Numbered from the stretch's first letter, positions 7,997 through 17,422 are shown. The stretch is 64,000 bases of DNA from Polyangiaceae bacterium (GCA_016933275.1 JAFGBI010000234.1:1-64000); one strand, 5' to 3'. The notes: generated from the letters alone by a model not told the origin. A program made the numbers and translations.

Positions 7997-10476
7997 CCGC
8001 GGCGGTCACGCGATCGCGTGGCGCCCGCCTCCGCGGGCGAGCCGGGATCGGGCTCATCGAGCACCGCCCTGACCCAGCGCTCCGCCGCGGGATCCGTGGA
8101 CGAGGGGAGCGGGAACGCCGCCATCTCGCTTATCATGTCCTCCACGTCCATGCACGAGTACTCCCCGCCCCCGAAGGTCTGCTCCGTGAGGTTCGACATG
8201 CCACCCCCATCGTGGTCCTCGGCCCCATCGGGGATCCCGTCGGCATCCGTGTCGGTGTCGGCAGGATCGGTGCCAAAGATCTCCTCTTCGCACTGATCGG
8301 GCAGGCCATCGCCGTCCGTGTCCTCGAGGGGTGGGGGCGCGTACTCGCTCACCATGTCGAAGACGTCCTCGCATTCACCCACTCCCACCTGCTGCTGTTC
8401 CTCGAGGTTCGTCATCCACCCGTAGTCGTGCTCCTCGTCGCCATCGGGCGTCCCGTCGTGATCGGAGTCCACCTGGTCGGGGTCCGTGCCGAAAATCTCC
8501 TCCTCGCACTGGTCCGGCAGGCCGTCGCCGTCCGTGTCCTCGAGGGGTGGGGGCGCGTACTCGCTCACCATGTCGTGGATGTCGGTGCAGGTTTCACCCG
8601 CCTGGGTCTGCTCCTCCAGGTTGTTCAGCGCTCCGCCGTCGTGGTTCTCGCTGCCGTCCATGACCCCGTCGTCGTCCGTGTCGGCGTCGTTGGGGTCGGT
8701 GCCGAAGATCTCCTCCTCGCATCGGTCGGGGAGGCCGTCGTCGTCGCTGTCCCGCATCGGCGGGGGGGCGTATTCGCTGACGCCCGTGGTCTCGCCCCCA
8801 CAGCTCATCACCGCCGCCGCGATGGTGGCGGCCGCCGCCGTCTGCAGGAGCCGCTGTGCGCGGGTTGCCGGGCCGCGCTGGCACGCGACGGTCCGGGAGC
8901 TGGCGGCGAGCCCGAGCGCGCGAACCTGCTCGCGCAGCGCCAGGCCTTCCTCGAGGAGCGCCGCCCGGCTCGCCCGCTCCCGCGCGACCAACGCCCGCGT
9001 GCGCCGGCGAAGCTCGGGATCGTCGAGCCCCGCGGTCTCGGTCGCGACCTGCACGAGCTCGGAGAGTAGCCCGATGAGATCGCCGTTCACGCGGGTGGTC
9101 CAGTCGGCGACGTGCTTCCGGGCCGCAGCGATGCCGGACCCGCGGTGGTAGTGCCGGAGGACGTTGGCGAGGTGATCCAGCCCAATCGCGATCTCCATCA
9201 GGCTCTCCGTCGCCCAGCAACGGTCCTGGAAGATCCGGGTGGCCAGGCGCGACGCCACGTCGATCCGCGAGTCCGCAATAGAATAGGTGCGAGCGAGGTA
9301 GTCGCCCCGGCCGCGTCCCGCCGCCCGGATGCGCGCCTCGAGGGGTGTCCCCGCGTAGGTCTCCACGCGACAGAAGTTCAGCGGGTGCCCCGCGTGGCGC
9401 CGGAGGAACGCGAGGTCGTCCATCACCGTCTTCACGGTCGCGTCGGGGTGGAAGCACATCAAGGTGTACTGCGCCGAGATGCCGAGCTCGCGACAGAGCT
9501 CCAGAGCGGTTTCCGCCGCCGCGACGTCCGCCTCGCGTCCCCAAGCCCCCGCCGAGCGCCCGATCGAACAGAGCCCCTCCGCGGAGCCGGACTCCACCCC
9601 GAGGAAGACGCGCAGGAGCCCCATCTCGCGGAGTTTCTCGAAGACCGAACGGTCCACGTCCGAGGGGCGGCATTTGATCGTGAACCCAACCCCCTTCAGG
9701 CCGCGCTCGGCCCACCCCAGCCGGAGCGCGTCGAGCCGCTCGTGGTTCCGACGCGTGGACGGCACGAGGAAGTTGTCGTCGTGGAAGATGAACTGGCGGA
9801 CGCCGCGCTCGTGATAAAGCGTGGCCATCTCGTCGAGGACGCTGGTCACGCTGCGCTGCCGAAAGCGAGGCCCGGGCGCCACCCGGTGGAGGGTCACGAT
9901 GCAGCAGTAGTCGCAGCTCGAGTAGCAGCCACGGCTCCCCATCAGGTACGCCGTGCGCACCCCCGCCAGGCGACGCACCGGTCCCCGACGGTCGGGGTGG
10001 GGTAGGCCATCGAGGTCCGTGATGGTGGCCCGCGGCGCCGAGCGTCGGAGCACGGTGCCGTCCCGGTAGACCAGCCCCGCGATGTGCGGGAAGCGCGCCG
10101 GGTCGAACCCCGCCTCGACCAGCTCGACCAGGGCCCGCTCACCCTCGTGCAGCACGATGACATCGATGTCGGGGTGGTGTGCCAACAGCTCCTCGGCGGC
10201 GCAGGTCGCGTAGTGCCCACCCGCCACGACCGGCACCTTCGGCGCGTGGAGCTTGAGCGCCGTGGCCAGGGTCAGAAACTCGCGGGCACGCGCCTGGAAG
10301 CACAGGGACAGCCCGACCGCCTCCGCACGGCGCGCGCCGTCGAGGACGCGCGCGAGGTCGTCGAAGCTGTCGAAGGCCGCAATCTGTACCTGGTGTCCCG
10401 CGGCGAGGAGCGATGACGACAGGTAGCGTAGTGACAGATTCTCTTCCCTTTCGGGACCGACGAGCAAGATGCGCAT
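7993..10476 (-). CDS. B12-binding radical SAM protein fused to tandem acidic repeats
   Basis: Protein of 827 aa with AAGGAG upstream of the ATG. Residues 1-130 resemble a cobalamin-binding Rossmann fold of the BchE class, with VVAGGHYAT. The radical SAM domain (about 175-400) has the [4Fe-4S] motif CYSSCDYC (Cys184, 188, 191) and GVESGS. Residues about 400-530 are a helical C-terminal region. A basic-hydrophobic stretch with a lipobox-like end (LLQTAAAATIAAAVMSC) then leads to repeats of about 72 aa, each opening with SEYAPPP and containing DTDGDGLPD-type thrombospondin-3/calcium-binding motifs. Repeat DNA is near identical (51 bp at 8309-8359 and 8525-8575). The catalytic part suggests methylation or another radical modification; the target is unknown. 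The fused repeats may be substrate or a surface module. Confidence 0.88.
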   Translation of the reverse strand: MRILLVGPEREENLSLRYLSSSLLAAGHQVQIAAFDSFDDLARVLDGARRAEAVGLSLCFQARAREFLTLATALKLHAPKVPVVAGGHYATCAAEELLAHHPDIDVIVLHEGERALVELVEAGFDPARFPHIAGLVYRDGTVLRRSAPRATITDLDGLPHPDRRGPVRRLAGVRTAYLMGSRGCYSSCDYCCIVTLHRVAPGPRFRQRSVTSVLDEMATLYHERGVRQFIFHDDNFLVPSTRRNHERLDALRLGWAERGLKGVGFTIKCRPSDVDRSVFEKLREMGLLRVFLGVESGSAEGLCSIGRSAGAWGREADVAAAETALELCRELGISAQYTLMCFHPDATVKTVMDDLAFLRRHAGHPLNFCRVETYAGTPLEARIRAAGRGRGDYLARTYSIADSRIDVASRLATRIFQDRCWATESLMEIAIGLDHLANVLRHYHRGSGIAAARKHVADWTTRVNGDLIGLLSELVQVATETAGLDDPELRRRTRALVARERASRAALLEEGLALREQVRALGLAASSRTVACQRGPATRAQRLLQTAAAATIAAAVMSCGGETTGVSEYAPPPMRDSDDDGLPDRCEEEIFGTDPNDADTDDDGVMDGSENHDGGALNNLEEQTQAGETCTDIHDMVSEYAPPPLEDTDGDGLPDQCEEEIFGTDPDQVDSDHDGTPDGDEEHDYGWMTNLEEQQQVGVGECEDVFDMVSEYAPPPLEDTDGDGLPDQCEEEIFGTDPADTDTDADGIPDGAEDHDGGGMSNLTEQTFGGGEYSCMDVEDMISEMAAFPLPSSTDPAAERWVRAVLDEPDPGSPAEAGATRSRDRRG
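8000..8790 (-). repeat. tandem 216-bp repeats inside the radical SAM gene
   Basis: Three full units and a degenerate fourth encode SEYAPPP + DxDxDGxxD + EEIFGTDP. Units two and three are offset by exactly 216 nt (72 codons), with 51 identical bases at 8309-8359 and 8525-8575. The identity at DNA level indicates recent duplication or gene conversion. Confidence 0.85.
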
Positions 10477-10563
10477 GAGGACTCCTTCCGGTGCTGGCGT
10501 GGCACAATCGCGGCGGGGCCCTGGAGATTAGCACGTGCCATGCCACCGCCTGCCGCTACGCCG

Positions 10564-11154
10564 TCACGCAAGACGGCGGAGCGTCACGGCGCGACACCAG
10601 GAGATCCGGAGATGTCCCACCACCTCCAGCCCGGTGCGCCGAGCTGCCGCGAGCATGCTCTCGAAGTCCGCCGCCGACACGTGTCCCCGCGGCTCGGCGA
10701 GGAGCAGTCGGCCTTCGCCAGTAAGGGTCGGCGCAACCTCGCCGAAGAAGGCCTCCGCGTCGGGCAGTTCGTGCACCGTCGCGAAGGCGAGGGCGAAATC
10801 GACCTGGTTCGCGAGATCGGTCACGCCGAGCCGGTGCCGTGGCGATTGTCGGAGCTCCACGCTTCCGAGGAGCCCGGCGCGCCGCAGGCGCCGGCCGAGC
10901 GCGACCAGGAGCTGCGGTTCAAGCTCCGCCGCCACCACGCGACCGCTCGCGCCGACCCGACGGGCGAGCTCGAGGGTGAAGTAGCCATTGCCTGGCCCGG
11001 GCTCGAGCACCGTCATGCCCGGCCCGACGAAGGGCGCCACGACTGGCCCGGGTTCGTGCACCAGGCGCCGGACCGGACATGCAACGAGGTTGCCAAGCCA
11101 CGAGGGGTAAACGTACGGGGATCCTCGGCGGGCGGATTGGGGAAGGTCGGCCAT
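10564..11154 (-). CDS. class I SAM-dependent methyltransferase
   Basis: Protein of 196 aa with a Rossmann methyltransferase fold. Motif I is VLEPGPGNGYFTLELA (about 50-65), motif II an acidic residue in VVAAELEPQLL, and motif IV about VDFALAFATVHELPD. The small size and the GMTVLEPGPGNG signature resemble UbiE/Methyltransf_11-type enzymes. The N-terminal PSWLGNLVACPVRRLVHEP is also seen in methyltransferases acting on small or lipid substrates. It follows the radical SAM gene's start region on the same strand with 87 bp between them, and could be an upstream partner in its operon. The substrate is unknown. Confidence 0.82.
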   Translation of the reverse strand: MADLPQSARRGSPYVYPSWLGNLVACPVRRLVHEPGPVVAPFVGPGMTVLEPGPGNGYFTLELARRVGASGRVVAAELEPQLLVALGRRLRRAGLLGSVELRQSPRHRLGVTDLANQVDFALAFATVHELPDAEAFFGEVAPTLTGEGRLLLAEPRGHVSAADFESMLAAARRTGLEVVGHLRISWCRAVTLRRLA

Positions 11155-11278
11155 GCCCGCGAGGATAGACTCGACCTCGCCTCGGCGGGAAGGCGCGGCA
11201 GGCCGTCACGTTTGGACCTCGGAGCCCGGCCCGATAGACTGGCAGCCGAGCTGGAGAGGCGAGCCCGAAGGGATCCCG

Positions 11279-12013
11279 ATGGACCTCCACGAACGACCAG
11301 ACGGTGAATTCCTCCGCCATCCCTGGGAGCTGGCGCGGCGCGAGCTCTTCGGCCGCGTGCTGGATCGCCAGGGGATCCTGTCCCGGACGGCCTCGATGCT
11401 CGACGTCGGCGCGGGGGACGCTTGGCTGTCGCGTTCGCTGTTGTCGCTCGCCAGGCGCCCCGTCGATCTGGTCTGCTGGGACGCGGGGTACGAGCAGGGC
11501 GAGCTCGACGCCGCCGCCGACCGCGTGACGGAGCGCCCCGGTCGATGCTTCGATCTCGTCCTCATGCTCGACGTGCTCGAGCACGTCAGCGACGATCGGT
11601 CCTTCCTCTCCGATACGGTGGAGCGCAATGTCGTGCCCGGCGGTCACCTCCTGTTCAGCGTTCCTGCTTGGCAGGGGCTCTTCTCCGGCCACGACCATAG
11701 GCTCGGTCACCACCGGCGCTATCATCCGCGCGCGGCTCGCGAGCTCATCGTCTCCGTCGGGCTCTCCATCGTGCGCGCCGGCGGCGCGTTCCACTCGCTC
11801 CTCCCCGTTCGATGGGTCAGCGCCGTCGTCGAGCGCCTCCGCGGGTCGCCGGGAAAGGACCGTAGCGAGCTATGCTGGCAGGGAAGCGAGCTCTCGCAGC
11901 GGGCAGTGACGTGGGTGTTGACGCGAGAGCACCAGCTCTCGCTGGCGCTGCAAGCGGTGGGACCAGAGCTTCCCGGACTGAGCTGGTGGGCGCTGTGCCA
12001 GAAGCCGTTCTGA
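11279..12013 (+). CDS. class I SAM-dependent methyltransferase
   Basis: Protein of 244 aa starting at ATG 11279; the track's earlier in-frame start gives a shadow N-terminus. Motif I is MLDVGAGDAWLSRSLL (about 40-55), an acidic Asp in CWDAGYEQ follows, and the motif IV region reads FDLVLMLDVLEHVSDD, which is typical of Methyltransf_11/23 and of polyprenol/sugar methyltransferases. The His-rich GHDHRLGHHRRY segment is also common in that group. Its end overlaps the following glycosyltransferase start by 28 bp, so the two are probably translated together and may act on the same glycan or lipid carrier. Confidence 0.85.
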   Translation: MDLHERPDGEFLRHPWELARRELFGRVLDRQGILSRTASMLDVGAGDAWLSRSLLSLARRPVDLVCWDAGYEQGELDAAADRVTERPGRCFDLVLMLDVLEHVSDDRSFLSDTVERNVVPGGHLLFSVPAWQGLFSGHDHRLGHHRRYHPRAARELIVSVGLSIVRAGGAFHSLLPVRWVSAVVERLRGSPGKDRSELCWQGSELSQRAVTWVLTREHQLSLALQAVGPELPGLSWWALCQKPF

Positions 12014-12765
12014 TCGTCGTTCCCTGCTTCAATGAAGCACGACGGCTGACGCCGGCGGCGTTCGCTCCGTTGCTGGTGTCACCGGATCTCGCGCTGCTCT
12101 TCGTGGATGACGGCTCCACCGACGACACGGCCATGGTGGTCGAGAGACTCCTTGCCCAGGCAGGCACGGGACAACTGCATCGACTCCCGAAGAACCGCGG
12201 AAAAGCGGAGGCGGTCCGCGCGGGACTGCTCTTCGGCTTGGAGCGCGGCCATCGCTGGGTCGGCTACGCAGACGCGGACATGGCGACCTCGGCCGACGAC
12301 GTGGTCCGGCTCGCGCACACGGTGAAGGACGGGGACGTCGCCGCGGTGATCGCGGCTCGGGTACAGATGCTCGGCTCGCGGGTAGAGCGCAGGTTCACCC
12401 GTCACGTGGTGGGCAGAGTCTTCGCCACCGTGGCGTCGCTAGGGTTGGGGGTCCCCGTGTACGACACGCAGTGCGGGGCCAAGGTGTTCGCGGACGACCC
12501 AGCGCTCCGCTGCGCGCTCGCTCGTCCGTTCAGCAACCGCTGGGCGTTCGACGTCGAGCTGCTGGGACGCCTGCTGTGCCCGGAGGATCCCGCGATCGAG
12601 CCCGTCGCCCCCAGCCGCATCAGGGAGCTCCCGGTCCAGAGCTGGGTCGACGTCCCCGGATCGAAGCTGAGACCGACCTCGATGGTCGCGGCCGGCTTGG
12701 GGCTGCTCCGCATCTGCGCCGACTATCGGTGGCGCCAGGACCGCACGCGCGGCGGGCACCGCTGA
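11986..12765 (+). CDS. GT2-family glycosyltransferase
   Basis: Protein of 259 aa from GTG 11986; the ORF track begins at 11872, but the GT2 fold starts right after VGAVPEAVLIVVPCFNEA. It has the nucleotide-sugar signature VDDGSTDD, the DAD acceptor/metal motif in GYADADMATS, and DTQCGAKVF followed by RWAFDVELL, which is characteristic of dolichyl/polyprenyl-phosphate hexose synthases. No C-terminal membrane helices are present, so it is a soluble or peripheral enzyme. It overlaps the upstream methyltransferase gene and sits before a DUF2079 gene. The inferred role is charging a polyprenol phosphate with a sugar for the adjacent membrane proteins. Confidence 0.85.
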   Translation: MGAVPEAVLIVVPCFNEARRLTPAAFAPLLVSPDLALLFVDDGSTDDTAMVVERLLAQAGTGQLHRLPKNRGKAEAVRAGLLFGLERGHRWVGYADADMATSADDVVRLAHTVKDGDVAAVIAARVQMLGSRVERRFTRHVVGRVFATVASLGLGVPVYDTQCGAKVFADDPALRCALARPFSNRWAFDVELLGRLLCPEDPAIEPVAPSRIRELPVQSWVDVPGSKLRPTSMVAAGLGLLRICADYRWRQDRTRGGHR

Positions 12766-12905
12766 TCGCCAGCACGAGCCGGCTGCGATTGGGGTGCCGT
12801 CCCATCCCCAAACCCGCAGCTCGCCCGGCGAGCCGCCGATCGAGAGTGCGCGGCGGGGACCGGCCTTGGTGAGGGAAGAGCTGCCATGGTACGGTTCGCC
12901 TCGCC

Positions 12906-14972
12906 GTGGACCGGTCACCCCAGGAAGGACCAGGCGGGCCCACGTCTGGTCCCGGGCAGGAAACGCCCAGCGCCACCCTCCCCACGACGCTCGCCGGCCC
13001 GGCGACCCCCCTGTTGACTCGTTGGCTCGCGGCGGGGGCGGTCTTTGGTTGCGTGGGCGCCTCCCTCGGGTTCGCGATCTGGACGCTGGGGCACCCCCAG
13101 TTGTTGCCGCACTACCTGAGCACGAACGTGATCGACCGCGGCCACCGCCTCGCGCTTCTGGTTTGGATGGGTGGAATGGCAAGCTCCCTCGTCGCGGCCA
13201 CGGTGTTGGCGCTCGTCCTCCAGGGTAGCGAGCGAGCGATCCACGGAGTGGAACGCTGGCGCTACCTCCTGGCCCCCGCGGTCATGACGGGACCCATCGT
13301 GCTCCTTTTTCACTGGCGTGCGTGGGGACGCAACGACCTCCCCTTCTTGGGGCTCGCGACGGTGGTGGTCGTCGGGCTCCGGCCGCTGGTAGAACAGGCG
13401 TTGGCGCACGCGCGCTGGGACCTCCACGTGCCACAGTGGCTGCCCGGACGGTGGCGGAGGATCGGACCGTGGTCGCTCGCGCTCGGCTCAGCGGTGTTCT
13501 TCGCGACGTTCTTCGGCTACTTCACGGTACACAATCATTACAATCTCTGCACCCAGGCCTTCGATCTCGGGGTCGAGCACAACGTCGTCTACAACACGAT
13601 GTTCGAGGGGGAGTTCTTGCGGTCGACGCCGCTCGGCGGCAGCTTCTCGCACAAGGGCTACCACCAGACCTACTTCACCTACCTCATCGGGCTCTTCTAC
13701 CTGGTCGCGCCCTACGTCGAAACGCTCCTCGTCATCCAAGCGCTCGTCGTCGGCGCGGCGGTGATCCCCATCTTCTTGCTGGCGCGACGCCTGGCGGGCA
13801 CCGGGACTGCCACTACGCTGGCCGTGGCCTTCTCCTTCTACGCCCCCGCCCAGGGCGGGATCATGTACGACTTTCACTACCAGCCGTTCAGCGTCTTCTT
13901 CATCCCCCTCATCTACTACCTCTTCCTGACTCGTCGAGATATCGGCCTGCTCGCGGCGATCATCCTGCACCTCTCGCTCCGTGAGGACATGGGGATCCCG
14001 CTGGGTGCGCTGGCGGCGTTTCTCGCGCTCACCGGCCAGCGTCCCCGGGTCGCCGTGGCGATCCTGGCGGTCTGCTCGGCGCATTTCGTGCTCTTCAAGT
14101 TCGTGATCATGCCCCCGTACCTCCAGGGCGCGGAGGCCTACACGTACATGTTCCAGCGCCTCGTCGCCCGTGACATCGGCGGCTTCGCAGGTGTGCTGGC
14201 CACCGTCATCGGGAACCCCGGCTACCTCCTGAACACCGTGCTGACACCCGATCGGTTGGAGTACGTCCTCCTGATCTTCCTCCCGATGGCGTTCCTGCCG
14301 CTAACACGACCGAGCGGCTGGCTCCTCGCCATCCCCGGCGCGATGTTCACCCTGATGACCACGGACGTCACGGCGAGCGTGATGATCTCGTTCCAGTACA
14401 CCGCCCTGTGGACCCCGTTCGTGTTCATCGGCACGGCTTGGGCGATAGCGTCGGTCGAGGGCTCCACGAAAGCCGTGGCGGCGCGGAGACGGGCGGCGTG
14501 GTTGTTCGCGCTCGCGACGGGGCTCCTCGTCACCACCGTCCGGTACGGCTACGTCTTCCAGGACGAGACCACGCTCAGCGCATGGGATCCGGTGCACTTC
14601 GGGTCGACGGCACGCGATCGGAGGAACCACGACGACCTCTACGCCCTCATCGCGCAGCTCGGACCCAACGACAAGGTCGTGGCCTCGGAGTGGCTCGTCC
14701 CTCACCTCTCGAATCGTCGCGACATATACGCCCTGCGGTATGGTGTCTTCGACGCCGAATGGCTGGTCTTCTGGCACGACCTCCGGGGGGACGAGCGACC
14801 GCACGTCGAACGCGTGCTCGGCCGCGGCGAATTCTCCGTGATCGAGCGGCGGGGTAAATTCGTGCTGGCGCGCCGTGGTCTGGCCTCCAAAAAGCTCAAC
14901 TCGGAGACCCTCGCTTGGCTGAGGACGCGTTACGAAGATGGGCCAGAGACGCGCAAGAACACCCTGCCCTGA
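12906..14972 (+). CDS. DUF2079 multi-spanning membrane protein (1 of 3)
   Basis: Protein of 688 aa (GTG start) with roughly a dozen TM helices. Diagnostic DUF2079 (PF09852) features are YNTMFEGEFLRSTP, YDFHYQPFSVFF and LREDMGIPLG. The family is thought to be related to GT-C glycosyltransferases that use polyprenyl-phosphate sugars; this is family knowledge, not shown here. The C-terminal soluble part carries DKVVASEWLVPHLSNRRDIYAL, also seen in the other two copies in this window. It lies downstream of the methyltransferase-GT2 pair. The N-terminal 35 residues are Pro/Gly-rich and may be partly untranslated if a later start is used. Confidence 0.85.
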   Translation: MDRSPQEGPGGPTSGPGQETPSATLPTTLAGPATPLLTRWLAAGAVFGCVGASLGFAIWTLGHPQLLPHYLSTNVIDRGHRLALLVWMGGMASSLVAATVLALVLQGSERAIHGVERWRYLLAPAVMTGPIVLLFHWRAWGRNDLPFLGLATVVVVGLRPLVEQALAHARWDLHVPQWLPGRWRRIGPWSLALGSAVFFATFFGYFTVHNHYNLCTQAFDLGVEHNVVYNTMFEGEFLRSTPLGGSFSHKGYHQTYFTYLIGLFYLVAPYVETLLVIQALVVGAAVIPIFLLARRLAGTGTATTLAVAFSFYAPAQGGIMYDFHYQPFSVFFIPLIYYLFLTRRDIGLLAAIILHLSLREDMGIPLGALAAFLALTGQRPRVAVAILAVCSAHFVLFKFVIMPPYLQGAEAYTYMFQRLVARDIGGFAGVLATVIGNPGYLLNTVLTPDRLEYVLLIFLPMAFLPLTRPSGWLLAIPGAMFTLMTTDVTASVMISFQYTALWTPFVFIGTAWAIASVEGSTKAVAARRRAAWLFALATGLLVTTVRYGYVFQDETTLSAWDPVHFGSTARDRRNHDDLYALIAQLGPNDKVVASEWLVPHLSNRRDIYALRYGVFDAEWLVFWHDLRGDERPHVERVLGRGEFSVIERRGKFVLARRGLASKKLNSETLAWLRTRYEDGPETRKNTLP

Positions 14973-15267
14973 ACCGAGCGCCCGGCGACGTCCCCCGCCG
15001 CTGGAGCGACAAGAGAGGAGTGTCGGCCTCCTGGCCGATCCCCCTGGAGCGGCGAAAAACCGGGGCCGACGACCCGGCGAGGCGGGGCCCGCCTCATCGG
15101 GGGGCGGACGGATGACGCTCCCCGGTCCGCTCGACTCGATGCCCATGGTAGGAAAGCTCTCGGTCCTGGCCGCCGTGGCCCCCTTCGAACCTGAAGCCTG
15201 CCATCCCCGTGGCGCGGAGGCGCTCCCCCTGCACCGACCGAGCCCCTTGAGCCCCTAGAGACTTCGC

Positions 15268-16266
15268 ATGAGGGACCCACTCCCACCGCGTCCGGCGCTC
15301 TCCCTGGTCATCCCCATCTTCAACGAGGAGGAGACCATTCCCGAGCTCGCGCGGAGGCTCGAGGCGTTCCTTGCCACCGTGGGCGAGACGTGGGAGGTCG
15401 TCTTCGTCGATGATGGGTCGAAGGATCGTTCCCTCGACCTCTTGCGGGGGCTGACCGCCCGCGAGCATCGCTTCAAGCTGGTGGGGCTGGCGCGGAATTT
15501 CGGGCACCAGATCGCGATCACCGCCGGACTCGACGTGGCGGACGGCGACGCGGTGGTGGTGATGGACGCGGACCTGCAGGATCCGCCGGAAGTCGTGACC
15601 GAGATGCTCGCCCGCTTCCGAGAAGGATACGACGTCGTCTTCGCGATTCGCAGCAAGCGCCACGGAGAGACGGTCTTCAAGCGGGTCACCGCCGGCGTGT
15701 TCTACCGGCTGTTCAACATGATGCTCGGGTTCGAGGTTCCCAACGACGCCGGGGACTTTCGGCTCATGTCCCGCAAGGTGGTGCTGACGCTCCGCTCGCT
15801 GCGCGAGCGTCACCGGTTCGTCCGCGGGATGGTAGCCTGGATCGGCTTCCGGCAGACGCGGGTGTCCTACGAACGCCCCGTTCGCTTCGCCGGGGAGACG
15901 AAGTACCCGTTGAGCAAGATGGTGCGCTTCGCCATCGATGGGATCACGTCCTTCTCCACGGTACCCATGCGCACCGCGACCTGGCTGGCGGGGGCCACCG
16001 CCTCCCTGGCGGTCGTGATCGCAGGCTGGGCGATGCTCCAGAATCTTCGCGGGGAACCGGTCGTCCGCGGGTGGACCACCATCATGATGCTGGTCGCACT
16101 GTGTGCATCGGCGCAGCTTCTGATGATGGGGATCCTCGGGGAGTATGTCGGGAGGATCTACGACGAGGTCAAACGCCGGCCTCTTTACACGGTGCAGGAG
16201 CGGATCAACTTGGATGAACCATCCCGCGAGATGGCCGAACCAACGTCCCGCACCGGGCCCCACTGA
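15268..16266 (+). CDS. GtrB/DPM1-like polyprenyl-phosphate glycosyltransferase
   Basis: Protein of 332 aa. The GT2 domain shows SLVIPIFNEEETIPEL, FVDDGSKDRS, LARNFGHQIA and the DxD in VMDADLQDPPE. The acceptor region includes NDAGDFRLMSRKV and RFVRGMVAW. Two C-terminal TM helices (about 228-250 and 262-285) precede GEYVGRIYDEVKRRPLY, the classic ending of GtrB/ArnC-type undecaprenyl-phosphate sugar transferases. It would load a sugar on undecaprenyl phosphate at the inner face of the cytoplasmic membrane, supplying GT-C-like enzymes such as the neighbouring DUF2079 proteins (inference). No strong ribosome binding site precedes the ATG. Confidence 0.92.
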   Translation: MRDPLPPRPALSLVIPIFNEEETIPELARRLEAFLATVGETWEVVFVDDGSKDRSLDLLRGLTAREHRFKLVGLARNFGHQIAITAGLDVADGDAVVVMDADLQDPPEVVTEMLARFREGYDVVFAIRSKRHGETVFKRVTAGVFYRLFNMMLGFEVPNDAGDFRLMSRKVVLTLRSLRERHRFVRGMVAWIGFRQTRVSYERPVRFAGETKYPLSKMVRFAIDGITSFSTVPMRTATWLAGATASLAVVIAGWAMLQNLRGEPVVRGWTTIMMLVALCASAQLLMMGILGEYVGRIYDEVKRRPLYTVQERINLDEPSREMAEPTSRTGPH

Positions 16267-16663
16267 TCGACTACCGCGAGGAACCACCTCGCCGCACGCG
16301 GAGGGGACAGCGGACCACGGATCGCGAGCCACGGACCGGGGCAACGATCGAGGGGTCGAGGGCGAAGCCCGCGCGAAGGTTTGGTGTGGCCCGGCGTCGG
16401 GACCCGACGGCACGCGGTGATCACCTGGTGTCGCCACGCCGCGCTGCGCTCGTTCAACGATTCAAGATCATTGGCGAAACGATCCGCGCGAGTGAGCCGA
16501 TGGTTCACAGATCCCGAACCCGTGACCAGCGGGGAGACCGGCTCGGATGAGGCGCCTCCACGCACCGCCGGCGGTCGTTCTGCTCGAATGACCAACCCGC
16601 CCCGCCCCTTTCGAGCGCCGGTACCGATGTGCTAGCATCCGCGGCCCCCGGCAGCAGGAGTAC
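16267..16663. other. intergenic stretch upstream of methyltransferase
   Basis: About 400 bp between two plus-strand genes with no credible ORF, although short Arg/Ser-rich shadow frames exist. CAGGAG close to 16664 is a good ribosome binding site for the next gene, so its promoter probably lies here. I cannot assign -35/-10 boxes. Confidence 0.45.
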
Positions 16664-17422
16664 ATGGCCGCAAACCACGAATACGACGACGGTTTCTTCC
16701 AGTATATCAACGCTGGATCACTGGCCGCGGCGCGCGTCGTCTGTCCGATGCTGGTTGATTGGCTCAAACCGCGCTCGGTGCTCGATGTGGGGTGTGGCGC
16801 CGGCGCCTGGTGCCGAGTCTGGCTGGAGAGCGGGGTGCCCGAGGTGCTGGGCGTCGATGGCGAGTACGTGAATCGAGCGTCGCTGTTGGTGGCGGCCGAG
16901 CATTTCCGGAGCTTCGACCTATCCCAGCGGTTCGACGTCGGTCGCCGCTTCGATCTCGTCACCTCGCTCGAGGTGGCCGAGCACATCCCGGCCGCGAGCG
17001 CCGATGCCTTCGTGGACAACCTGGTAGCACACGGTAAGGTGGTGCTCTTCTCCGCTGCCGTGCCCGGCCAAGGGGGCGAGTTTCATGTCAACGAGCAGCC
17101 GCTCGAGTACTGGCGTGCTCGCTTCACGACGCGGGGCTATCGCTGCTTCGACCCGCTCCGCTCACGCCTGCTCCGCAACCCCCAGGTCGAGCCCTGGTAT
17201 CGCTACAACACGTTGCTCTACGTGGCACCGGGCGCCGTCGCGTCGCTGCCGGAGGCGATCATGAGTCTCGAGGTCCGGGACGGACGGCCCATCCCCGAGC
17301 TGTCGCCCCTCAGGTGGAGAACGCGCAACGCGGTCCTGCGTGCCGTGCCAACGCGAATGCTCGATCTGCTGGTGGCTGCCAAGCACGAGTGGGTTCGCCG
17401 AACCCGCTCTCGCCGAACTTGA
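16664..17422 (+). CDS. class I SAM-dependent methyltransferase
   Basis: Protein of 252 aa with CAGGAG four bases before the ATG. Motif I is SVLDVGCGAGAWCRVWLE (about 38-55), the acidic Asp is in VLGVDGEYV, and motif IV is FDLVTSLEVAEHIP. FHVNEQPLEYWRARF and the size fit the Methyltransf_23/FkbM-adjacent group often found in glycan and O-antigen loci. It precedes a DUF2079 gene by 45 bp and is probably in one operon with it. Expected substrate: a sugar or lipid-linked glycan; not provable from sequence. Confidence 0.87.
   Translation: MAANHEYDDGFFQYINAGSLAAARVVCPMLVDWLKPRSVLDVGCGAGAWCRVWLESGVPEVLGVDGEYVNRASLLVAAEHFRSFDLSQRFDVGRRFDLVTSLEVAEHIPAASADAFVDNLVAHGKVVLFSAAVPGQGGEFHVNEQPLEYWRARFTTRGYRCFDPLRSRLLRNPQVEPWYRYNTLLYVAPGAVASLPEAIMSLEVRDGRPIPELSPLRWRTRNAVLRAVPTRMLDLLVAAKHEWVRRTRSRRT

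Noticed and set aside
8000-8790. CRISPR-like regular repeats
   Set aside because: The 216-bp period lies within a continuous reading frame and encodes protein repeats; no spacers.
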